NCBI GenBank assembly: GCA_050744165.1 | Contig: JBOGGN010000078.1 | Span: 1-12,609, forward strand | Source of the DNA: JBOGGN01 sp050744165 | GTDB taxonomy: Bacteria > Actinomycetota > Acidimicrobiia > Acidimicrobiales > Palsa-688 | Reading direction: 5' to 3' | DNA: 12,609 nucleotides | Shown here: positions 1 through 5,667 of the stretch, in pieces | Layout of the letters: the number at the start of each line of letters is the position of its first letter | Numbering within the stretch: the stretch's first letter is position 1 | Notes under the pieces: model-generated | Told to the model about the DNA's origin: nothing | What the model saw: only the letters and a program-made list of their open reading frames with translations | Databases searched by the model: none | Translations under genes and position numbers: made by a program

Positions 1-108
1 GTCATGATCATCGTCGGCGGACCGGCGCATTGGTTCCACCGTGTCGGTGGCTCGGTTGGCTCGGGAATCATACGGCGCGACCAGTTCCCGTTGATCGTGG
101 TGCCCTAA
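1..108 (+). CDS. C-terminal fragment, universal stress protein-like (5' end outside window)
   Basis: Reading frame 1 is open from the first base to a TAA at 106-108 and encodes 35 residues with no start of its own, so it is the tail of a gene beginning to the left. The fragment has a hydrophobic strand (MIIVGG), then GGSVGSGIIRR, and ends in FPLIVVP. This resembles the last strand-loop-helix-strand of UspA proteins, which usually read 'DLIVVG...GSV...PVLVV'. The glycine spacing of the ATP-binding UspA motif (G-2x-G-9x-G-S) is not kept, so any nucleotide binding is doubtful. The assignment rests on a short match and is tentative. A 10-bp palindrome (ATAGCGCTAT, 114-123) lies just after the stop; its role is unknown. 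Confidence 0.45.
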   Translation, partial: VMIIVGGPAHWFHRVGGSVGSGIIRRDQFPLIVVP

Positions 109-235
109 TCCCAATAGCGCTATCAAACGCGTTTAGACGTAGCCAGTTTGAGGGCGGCCCCCGCTCGCCATACGCCCCCGCCGCCCGCTCGACGCGGAGT
201 GAGCCATCCGCTCGCACGAGTCGCCACCGGGGGTC

Positions 236-1213
236 TCAAGGGAGTTTGTCGAGCCGGGCGTCGAGCACGGCGCCCAGCAGTACCGCGTAGACGGCCAGGT
301 ACATGCCGACCATGCCGATCACCAGGCCCGCGAACGCGCCGTACAGCGCCGTGAACCGGGTCGAAACCGCCAGGTAGATGGCGAACGCGGTCAGGGCGGT
401 GACCGCAGCCACCGCGGCTGCGACCGCCCCCGGCAGAAGGCGGCGGATAGGCACCACCGAGCCGACCGCGAGCCGGTACATGGTGGTGGTGCCCGCGGTG
501 AAGGCTACAAACGCAACCGGAATGCCGGCTCCGGCGACCACGCCTGCCGGTGCCCGGGCGCCGACGACCGAGGCCGACAGCGCCAGCGCACCCAACACCA
601 CCACCAAGGCGGCGGCCCCCGACAGGGCCCGGGCTCGAGCCCGCAGGTAGCGCGATCGGGGCAAGCCGAAGGAGTATCTGACCGCCCGGTCGAGGTTGTA
701 GACGCCGGCAGAAGCGCTCCACGCGGCGGTGACGAGGGAGATGGCCAGCCCGACGGACAGCCGCTGGCGGTCGGAGGCGGCCACCTGGCGGAGCTGGTCG
801 GTAATCAGCGACCCGAGCGACGACGGGGCGGCGCGGGCCAGGGTTCCGAGGTCGTTGGCGACCTTGGCCGGGGGGACGATGAGACCGAAGAGGCTGACGA
901 CCGCGACGGCGGTGGGGAAGGCAGAGATGATGAGCCAGAAGGCGGCGCCCGACGCGGCCAGACTCACCTGCTCCGCCGACTGTTGGCGCACCACGCCCCG
1001 CACCAGGTCGGCGGCGCGCGCCAGACGCGGCCGGACGCTGAGGGCGGTATTGGCCTTTGCCTCGACCGCGTGCTCGGTGGCTTCAGCCCTCGCCTCGACC
1101 ACGCGCTCGGTGGCTTCCGCCTTTGCCTCAACTGCGTGCTCGGTGGACGCGGCTCGACGCGTCAGGTTCGCCGATTTCGACTCGATCCGCCCTTCAACGC
1201 CTTCCGACGCCAC
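236..1213 (-). CDS. YihY/BrkB-family (UPF0761) inner-membrane protein with N-terminal 11-residue repeats
   Basis: Polytopic membrane protein of the YihY/virulence factor BrkB family, whose molecular function is not settled. From the chosen GTG start it has 325 residues. About six hydrophobic segments lie near residues 87-112, 153-169, 194-219, 223-242, 261-283 and 289-318. The first contains AFWLIISAFP, matching the family's conserved 'AYyallSlfP' block; the family-like 'YNLDRAVRYSFGLPR' loop follows the second. Residues 25-54 form about three 11-residue units (consensus EHAVEAKAEAT), probably a charged helix before the membrane domain; most family members lack this. The start is uncertain: GTG at 1213 and GTG at 1258 are both possible and neither has a good ribosome site. 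An upstream ATG at 1447 would overlap the divergent FAD gene and is unlikely. Confidence 0.82.
   Translation of the reverse strand: MASEGVEGRIESKSANLTRRAASTEHAVEAKAEATERVVEARAEATEHAVEAKANTALSVRPRLARAADLVRGVVRQQSAEQVSLAASGAAFWLIISAFPTAVAVVSLFGLIVPPAKVANDLGTLARAAPSSLGSLITDQLRQVAASDRQRLSVGLAISLVTAAWSASAGVYNLDRAVRYSFGLPRSRYLRARARALSGAAALVVVLGALALSASVVGARAPAGVVAGAGIPVAFVAFTAGTTTMYRLAVGSVVPIRRLLPGAVAAAVAAVTALTAFAIYLAVSTRFTALYGAFAGLVIGMVGMYLAVYAVLLGAVLDARLDKLP
1052..1144 (-). repeat. 33-bp tandem repeat (about 2.8 units) coding for 11-residue repeats
   Basis: Units lie at 1079-1111 and 1112-1144, with a partial unit at 1052-1078. Each ends in GCTCGGT on the plus strand. The period is 33 bp, so the frame is kept and each unit adds 11 residues (EHAVEAKAEAT, ERVVEARAEAT, EHAVEAKA) to the N-terminus of the BrkB-like protein. 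An 11-residue period fits a hendecad helix. Confidence 0.85.
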
Positions 1214-1282
1214 CGCCCGGATGGTACCCGTCCCTGGGTCACAAAAGCCCTGGGCCACCAGGCGACGTAGCGTCGGCGAGGC

Positions 1283-1306
1283 GACGCCCAGGTAGACGCC
1301 CAGATA
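1283..1306 (+). repeat. 12-bp tandem repeat in the leader of the FAD gene
   Basis: GACGCCCAGGTA is followed directly by GACGCCCAGATA (11 of 12 identical). The pair ends where the ribosome binding site of the downstream TTG-start gene begins. It could be a binding site or simply a slippage product. Confidence 0.6.
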
Positions 1307-1313
1307 AAGGAGG
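1306..1313 (+). promoter_or_regulatory. Strong Shine-Dalgarno deciding a TTG start
   Basis: AAAGGAGG lies 7 nt before the TTG at 1321. It is the reason for choosing this start over the in-frame upstream extension, which reads into DNA coding on the other strand. The protein then begins directly with the Rossmann strand LKIAVVGAG. Confidence 0.85.
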
Positions 1314-1320
1314 CACCACG

Positions 1321-2730
1321 TTGAAAATCGCAGTCGTAGGTGCAGGGATGATCGGGCTGTGCACGGCGACATTGCTCGCCCAGGACGGCCACGAGGTGAC
1401 GGTTGTGGACCGCGACGAGCAGAGCGCACCCGACCCGTCTGGCGCATGGAACGGGTGGCAACGGACAGGAGTGGCGCAGTTCCGGTTGGCCCACTTCCTG
1501 CTGTCCCGCTTCCGGGTGGTCGCCGGTGCTGAGTTGCCGGACTTGGTGTCCGGCCTCGACGATGCCGGCGCCTGCCACTACAACGTGATCGCCAACATCC
1601 CCGATGAGATGAAGGGCGGCGCTCGCCCCGACGATGACCGCTTCGACGTCGTCACCGCGAGGAGGCCGGTGGCGGAGGCCGTTGTGAGCCGCCTGGCCGA
1701 GGGCACGCCCGGAGTCACCGTGCGGCGCGGCCACGCCGTCGCCTCCCTCCTCACCGGCGCCCCGAGCCGCCCCGAGGTGCCCCATGTCACCGGGGTCACC
1801 TTGGACAACGGAGATCACGTAGCCGCCGACCTGGTCGTCGACTCCGCCGGCCGCCGCTCCCCATTGCCACGGTGGCTGGACTCCATCGGCGCCAAGCCGC
1901 TTCACCAGGAGGTCGACGACTCCGGTTTTGTGTATTTCGGGCGGCATTTCGCGTCGTCCGACGGCAGCCTGCCAGCGATGATCGGGCCGCTGAAGCAGGA
2001 CTGCGACTCCATCGGCTACCTCACGTTGCCGGCAGACAACGGCACGTGGTCGGTCGTCATCACCGCGAGCTCCGAGGATGCCGCCCTGCGTCGCCTGACC
2101 GATCCCGACAAGTGGGCGGCGGTGGTGCGAATGCTGCCGCTGGCGGCCCACTGGATCGACGCCCCGCCGATCGACGACCGGGTGGCGGTGATGGCCAAGA
2201 TCGAGGACCGGATCCGCGATCTGGCTCCAGACGGGCTGCCGGTGGCCACGGGGGTCACTGCCGTCGGGGACGCCTGGTCGTGCACCAACCCTTCGCTCGG
2301 CCGGGGCATGAGCATCGGCCTGATGCACGCCGTCGCCCTGCGCGACTACCTGCGCGACCAGCCCGCGGATCCGTGGGAGACGGCGGCGGGATGGGCTGAC
2401 ATCACCCGAGAGACGTGCGAGCCCTGGTTCCGGACGACCCGGCACTACGACGCCCTGCGCCTCCAGGAGATACAGGCCACCATCGAGGGCCGCCCGTTCA
2501 CCACCGACGACCCGGCGTGGCGCCTCGAGCACGCCCTGGGAGCGGTTGCACTGCAAAGCGGCGACAACCTCCGGGGCCTGATGTCGATTGCCATGATGCT
2601 GCGCACGCCCGAGGAGTTTCTGGAGGACCGGCCATTCGCGGAGCAGGTCCTGGCCGATGCCGAACCCCTCCTGGATTCCCAGCCGCCCTTGGGCCCCACC
2701 CGGGAACAGCTCCTGGCAGCAGTGGCCTGA
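1321..2730 (+). CDS. FAD-dependent oxidoreductase / flavoprotein monooxygenase-like
   Basis: 469-residue cytosolic flavoprotein with the p-hydroxybenzoate hydroxylase-type fold. The FAD-binding Rossmann motif is at the N-terminus (GAGMIG, residues 7-12, with acidic D30 ending strand 2). A DG-type motif (DLVVDSAGRRS, 170-180) and the second FAD motif (GDAWSCTNPSLGRGMSIG, 316-333) follow in the usual order. Families with these three motifs include group A monooxygenases, halogenases and geranylgeranyl-reductase-like enzymes; the sequence does not tell me the substrate. The C-terminal part (about 350-469) is helical and less typical. It is the first gene of an operon with an epoxide-hydrolase-like gene, 33 bp downstream. 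One inference is that this enzyme oxygenates a substrate, possibly to an epoxide, that its partner hydrolyses. Confidence 0.85.
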   Translation: MKIAVVGAGMIGLCTATLLAQDGHEVTVVDRDEQSAPDPSGAWNGWQRTGVAQFRLAHFLLSRFRVVAGAELPDLVSGLDDAGACHYNVIANIPDEMKGGARPDDDRFDVVTARRPVAEAVVSRLAEGTPGVTVRRGHAVASLLTGAPSRPEVPHVTGVTLDNGDHVAADLVVDSAGRRSPLPRWLDSIGAKPLHQEVDDSGFVYFGRHFASSDGSLPAMIGPLKQDCDSIGYLTLPADNGTWSVVITASSEDAALRRLTDPDKWAAVVRMLPLAAHWIDAPPIDDRVAVMAKIEDRIRDLAPDGLPVATGVTAVGDAWSCTNPSLGRGMSIGLMHAVALRDYLRDQPADPWETAAGWADITRETCEPWFRTTRHYDALRLQEIQATIEGRPFTTDDPAWRLEHALGAVALQSGDNLRGLMSIAMMLRTPEEFLEDRPFAEQVLADAEPLLDSQPPLGPTREQLLAAVA

Positions 2731-2772
2731 CGTGTCGGTTGCCTGACATGTTGGTGGCCTGACATGTTGGTG
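2725..2772 (+). repeat. 16-bp triplication at the gene junction carrying stop-start signals
   Basis: Three head-to-tail 16-bp units lie at 2725-2740, 2741-2756 and 2757-2772. Units 2 and 3 are identical (GCCTGACATGTTGGTG); unit 1 differs at three positions. Unit 1 contains the TGA stop of the FAD gene (2728-2730), and unit 3 contains the ATG of the hydrolase gene (2764). In between, GTG 2732 reads four codons to TGA 2744-2746, and ATG 2748 reads four codons to TGA 2760-2762. Each start lies one base after the previous stop. Confidence 0.9.
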
Positions 2773-3591
2773 AACAGCGGCGGCGTCGCCCTCTACGTCG
2801 AGGTCACCGGGCCCGAGGACGGCACGCCGGTCGTCCTGCTGCACGGCTGGCCCGACACCGGCCGGCTCTGGGAGCACCAGGTCGAGGCGCTCAGCGCCGC
2901 CGGCTACCGCGTGATCGTCCCCGACCAGCGCGGCCACGGCCACTCCGGCAAGCCCGAGGCCGTCGAGGATTACAACATGATGTACCTGGTGGCCGACGTC
3001 GGGACCATCCTCGACCACCTCGGAATCGCTCGAGCCCACCTCATCGGCCACGACTGGGGGGCGGCGGTTGCCTGGGTGACGGCCTCGCTCGCCCCGGATC
3101 GGATCGACCGCTTGGCGGTGCTTTCGGTAGGGCACCCGACGGCGTCCGCGGCGGGCGGACTACGGGCGCGGGAAAAGGCCTGGTACCAGCTGCTGTTCCT
3201 CTTCGAGGGCATCGCCGAGACGTGGCTCACACAGGATGGCTGGGCCAACTTCCGTCGCTGGGCACGCCACCCCAGGGCCGACGAGGTCATTGCCGAGGTG
3301 GAGACTTCTGGCTCGCTGACCCCCGGGTTGAACTGGTACCGGGCCAACCTGCATCCTCGGCGCCTGATCGAGCCGCCCCCAGCGCTTCCGCCCATCGCGG
3401 CCCCCACCCTCGGTATCTGGAGCAGCGGCGACGTGGCCCTGGTGGAGGAGGCGATGGTGGCGTCGGCGGCGTACGTGACCGGGCCCTGGCGCTACCAGCG
3501 GCTCGACGGTCCCGGCCACTGGATGCAGCTGGAGGCGCCGGAGGAGGTCAACCGGCTGCTTCTGGAGTGGCTGGCCCCGGGCGGCGGCTGA
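2764..3591 (+). CDS. Alpha/beta-fold hydrolase, epoxide hydrolase type
   Basis: 275-residue cytosolic alpha/beta hydrolase, the usual length for bacterial epoxide hydrolases. Visible motifs are the HGWP oxyanion motif (27-30), the nucleophile elbow GHDWG with Asp97 (not Ser), a probable catalytic acid Asp223 (SSGDVAL), and the catalytic His252 in GPGHWMQLEAP. Two cap tyrosines look conserved: Tyr141 in WYQLLF and Tyr192 in NWYR, the contexts of the two ring-opening tyrosines in soluble epoxide hydrolase. Asp nucleophile plus both tyrosines favours epoxide hydrolase over haloalkane dehalogenase or esterase. The expected reaction is epoxide plus water to diol; the substrate is unknown. There is no clear ribosome site before the ATG. 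Translation may be coupled to the upstream FAD gene through the 16-bp repeats. Confidence 0.85.
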   Translation: MLVNSGGVALYVEVTGPEDGTPVVLLHGWPDTGRLWEHQVEALSAAGYRVIVPDQRGHGHSGKPEAVEDYNMMYLVADVGTILDHLGIARAHLIGHDWGAAVAWVTASLAPDRIDRLAVLSVGHPTASAAGGLRAREKAWYQLLFLFEGIAETWLTQDGWANFRRWARHPRADEVIAEVETSGSLTPGLNWYRANLHPRRLIEPPPALPPIAAPTLGIWSSGDVALVEEAMVASAAYVTGPWRYQRLDGPGHWMQLEAPEEVNRLLLEWLAPGGG

Positions 3592-3653
3592 CCGGGTTCC
3601 CCTCCGTGGGTCGGGGACAGTTGGGGGCGGGCATTTTCCACCCCAGAAATGTG

Positions 3654-4337
3654 TCAGCCGGTCTTGGCGAGGGCCTGCTGCAGCTGGAAGTCGGGTCCAG
3701 GCCCCACTCCGGTGCAGGTGTATTTGGCGGTGACGATGTTCAACTGGTACCACAGGTTGGCGACGAAATAGCCCTGCGCGTCGCCCACCCCACAGCTCGG
3801 GTGGTCGAGGTCGGTCAGTTCGATGACGTCGTTGCCGCTGGGGGCGGGCGTGACGTGCTGTTCCAGCAGCGACTGGCCCGGGGTCAACTGGTAGTGGACG
3901 CCGTTCAGGTTCACATCCACGGGCGAGCCGAACTGGTTCGTGATCGACACGGTGGCCCACAGCACGGTGACGACGGTGACCGGCCGCGTCGTGGTGGTCG
4001 TGGCCGGTGGGGCGGTGGTCGAGGACGTGGCGGCGACCGGTGCGGTCGTTGTTTCCGCAGGGACGACCGGGGTCGCGTGGGGTCGGACCGTTGTCGCCGT
4101 TGTCGGGGCGGGCGCAGGCGCGGGAGTTGCGGAGGTAGCCGGGGTCGCCGGGGTCGGGGTGCTGGTGGTCGCCAGCGCTTGGTCCGCGGTGGCGGATCCG
4201 ATGGCGTGGGTCACGACCTTGGTCGCCGCCCCGCTGGCCGACGACCCGCCCGATGATGCGCCACACCCAGAGGCGACCAGAAGCAGCGCCAGACCTATCC
4301 AAGCGCCGATAACCCCCCGCCGAGCCACGACGCTCAT
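3654..4337 (-). CDS. Putative lipoprotein with Thr/Pro/Ala-rich linker
   Basis: 227-residue exported protein from the ATG at 4337. The N-terminus has basic residues (VARRG), a hydrophobic core (IGLALLLV) and a lipobox ASGC with the lipidated cysteine at residue 25, so it should be a membrane-anchored lipoprotein on the cell surface. A flexible linker of about 95 residues (roughly 26-120), rich in Thr, Ala, Pro and Ser, leads to a C-terminal domain (about 122-227) with beta-type sequence and two cysteines (182 and 208) that could form a disulfide. I do not recognise this domain. An in-frame TTG at 4364 could add nine residues, but it lies inside a 20-bp palindrome and has no ribosome site. The gene runs tail-to-tail with the hydrolase gene. 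Confidence 0.75.
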   Translation of the reverse strand: MSVVARRGVIGAWIGLALLLVASGCGASSGGSSASGAATKVVTHAIGSATADQALATTSTPTPATPATSATPAPAPAPTTATTVRPHATPVVPAETTTAPVAATSSTTAPPATTTTTRPVTVVTVLWATVSITNQFGSPVDVNLNGVHYQLTPGQSLLEQHVTPAPSGNDVIELTDLDHPSCGVGDAQGYFVANLWYQLNIVTAKYTCTGVGPGPDFQLQQALAKTG

Positions 4338-4362
4338 GGTGAGCAATCCGGCGCCTTGGCGC

Positions 4363-4382
4363 AATGGCCCGATCGGGCCATT
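4363..4382. repeat. 20-bp perfect palindrome, operator candidate
   Basis: AATGGCCCGATCGGGCCATT equals its own reverse complement over all 20 bases. It starts 26 bp upstream of the lipoprotein ATG, where a repressor site or promoter would sit. The cognate regulator is not identifiable. Confidence 0.6.
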
Positions 4383-4394
4383 TGCGGCGTAGTC

Positions 4395-4410
4395 CGGTGA
4401 CTAGTCACCG
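4395..4410. repeat. 16-bp perfect palindrome, operator candidate
   Basis: CGGTGACTAGTCACCG is a perfect palindrome 12 bp from the 20-bp one. Its sequence is unrelated, so the two may serve different regulators. A third, weaker hairpin (CTCCC, 6 nt, GGGAG) follows at 4422-4437. The rest of the gap to 4587 shows nothing I can name. Confidence 0.55.
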
Positions 4411-4587
4411 ATCTTGGGGGACTCCCGGTGTTGGGAGATATAGCCTTCCGGCCGGCCCGCTCGGAGTGGAATCGGTGATCCGCGCCGACCACGGCGGGGG
4501 CGGGTTGGGGCTCGGCCCGGTCATTGCACCATCATCGGGCAATCAACGCCGCCCTGAAGGATTCGCTCGAACATTGCGACGGCGGGA

Positions 4588-4614
4588 TGTCGATCCCAGC
4601 GCCCTGGGATCGAT
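4588..4614 (+). promoter_or_regulatory. Candidate ECF42-type promoter with hairpin spacer
   Basis: TGTCGA at 4588-4593 and CGAT at 4611-4614 are separated by 17 bp, in front of the operon that encodes an ECF42-like sigma factor. From memory, ECF42 targets have TGTCGA at -35 and a CGA-type -10, so this fits autoregulation. The same bases hold a perfect 10-bp inverted repeat (TCGATCCCAG at 4590-4599, CTGGGATCGA at 4604-4613, 4-nt loop). A second protein could therefore bind the spacer. The predicted leader to the ATG at 4666 is roughly 45 nt. Confidence 0.6.
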
Positions 4615-4665
4615 GTATGGGCGAGGGTCACCACGGGCCCACACTCGAACAAAGGAAGGACCGCT

Positions 4666-5283
4666 ATGAGAAAGCTCGTCGCCATCGAGCAGGTCACCCT
4701 GGACGGCTTCGCCGCCTCCAACGAGGGCCTGGGATTTGAGTTCACCTTCCGGGCTTACAGCGAGGAGGCGGCCGCCTACGGCAACGAGCACATCCGGGCC
4801 GACGTCGACACCACGGTCTACGGGCGGCGCACCTACCTCGGCATGCAGGCGTTCTGGTCCGACGAGCCGTCCGACGTGCCGCTGTGGGGCGGCATGACCC
4901 CGTACCGGGACCTGCCCGACGCCGACCGGTCGCCCGATTCCCACTTCGTGTGGGTCAACCAGGTGCCGAAGATCGTGTTCTCCACCACGCTCACCTCTGC
5001 TGGCTGGCACGGGTCCCGCCTCATCCGGGACAATGTGGCCGCCGAGGTCGAGGCTCTGAAGGCGGCGCCCGGCGGCACGATGGCGATCTACGCCAGTCCC
5101 CAGCTGGTGCACTCCTTTGTCGAGATGGGGCTGATCGACGAGTTCCGCATGTTCCTGCACCCGGTGACCATTGGCCGCGGCACCCCCCTGTTTCACGAGA
5201 AGGCCAAGCTGGACCTTGACCTGCTGGAATCAAAGGCCTTTGCCAGCGGCGCCGTCTACCTCCGCTATTCGGTCAACAAGTAA
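4666..5283 (+). CDS. Dihydrofolate reductase-family protein (RibD C-terminal-like)
   Basis: 205-residue protein of the DHFR/RibD-C fold, which binds NAD(P)H. The N-terminal strand with TLDGFAA (11-17), YGRRTY (52-57), KIVFSTTL (102-109) and the closing block IYASPQLVHSF...GLIDEFRMFLHPVTIGRGTPLF (about 141-176) are in the family order. Stand-alone members are common in Actinomycetota, and their substrate is usually unknown; true folate reduction is not implied. The ribosome site AAGGAAGGA precedes the ATG by a normal distance. It is the first gene of an operon with a DGPF/YCII protein 14 bp downstream and an ECF sigma factor. The candidate ECF42 promoter just upstream suggests it is a target or partner of that sigma factor. 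Confidence 0.88.
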   Translation: MRKLVAIEQVTLDGFAASNEGLGFEFTFRAYSEEAAAYGNEHIRADVDTTVYGRRTYLGMQAFWSDEPSDVPLWGGMTPYRDLPDADRSPDSHFVWVNQVPKIVFSTTLTSAGWHGSRLIRDNVAAEVEALKAAPGGTMAIYASPQLVHSFVEMGLIDEFRMFLHPVTIGRGTPLFHEKAKLDLDLLESKAFASGAVYLRYSVNK

Positions 5284-5297
5284 AAGGAGCTGGGAAA

Positions 5298-5654
5298 ATG
5301 CGCAGCCTCATTTTGATCCGTCTCGACCCGGCGATTGCGGGCCCCCCCGAGCCCGGCGACGACCTCATGCAAGCGATGGAAAAATTGCTGGAGGAGATGA
5401 CCAAGGCCGGGGTGCTCCTCGACACCGGTGGATTGCGGCCCATAGAGGAGGCGACCAGGATTCGCCTGTCGGGCGGCAAACAGACCGTCACCGACGGCCC
5501 GTTCACCGAATCCAAGGAAATCATCGGGGGTTACTGCATGCTCCAGACCCGCACCCAGGAAGAAGCCGTTGAGTGGGCGTCGCGGTTCCTGTCGATCCAC
5601 GGTCCCGAATGGGAGATCGAGGTCGACGTCCGCGGAGTCGTCGAACCGGGCTGA
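5298..5654 (+). CDS. DGPF/YCII-related domain protein
   Basis: 118-residue cytosolic protein of the YCII/DGPF family. The signature DGPFTESKEIIGGY spans residues 66-79, in a small ferredoxin-like alpha/beta domain; the length is normal. Proteins of this type are encoded next to ECF42 sigma factors so often that they define the group's context. Their biochemical role is unclear; some YCII proteins may be enzymes. The gene has a good ribosome site (AAAAGGAGC) and lies between the DHFR-like gene and the sigma factor gene, which starts 13 bp after its stop. That order indicates one transcript. Confidence 0.92.
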   Translation: MRSLILIRLDPAIAGPPEPGDDLMQAMEKLLEEMTKAGVLLDTGGLRPIEEATRIRLSGGKQTVTDGPFTESKEIIGGYCMLQTRTQEEAVEWASRFLSIHGPEWEIEVDVRGVVEPG

Positions 5655-5667
5655 GCGGCCTCGTTGC

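Noticed and set aside
1249..1275. Short dyads (CCTGG/CCAGG and CGACG/CGTCG) between the BrkB-like and FAD genes
   Set aside because: Five-bp arms are common in this composition, so they are not listed as separate features.
1162..3135. A 657-codon open frame on the minus strand opposite the FAD and hydrolase genes
   Set aside because: It is antisense to two genes with clear motifs, has no family similarity I can see, and its His/Gly/Arg/Val-rich composition is typical of the shadow frame in GC-rich coding DNA.
3592..3653. Possible bidirectional terminator between the hydrolase and lipoprotein genes
   Set aside because: Only 5-bp stems are present (TCCCC/GGGGA and TGGGG/CCCCA), and the T-run CATTTTCC does not follow a stem directly. 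Too weak to call.
3160..4302. A 380-codon minus-strand frame and a 344-codon plus-strand frame (3222-4256) across the lipoprotein gene
   Set aside because: Both are low-complexity Arg/Gly/Pro/His translations of the repetitive Thr/Pro/Ala linker region. The lipoprotein frame has a signal peptide and lipobox.
4524..4739. A 71-codon frame starting in the leader of the DHFR-like gene
   Set aside because: It overlaps the candidate promoter and the start of the reductase gene in another frame, has no ribosome site, and shows no recognisable domain.
5118..5123. Other TGTCGA copies (5118, 5590, 247) as further ECF42 promoters
   Set aside because: All lie inside coding sequence and none has CGAT or CGAC at 16-18 bp spacing.
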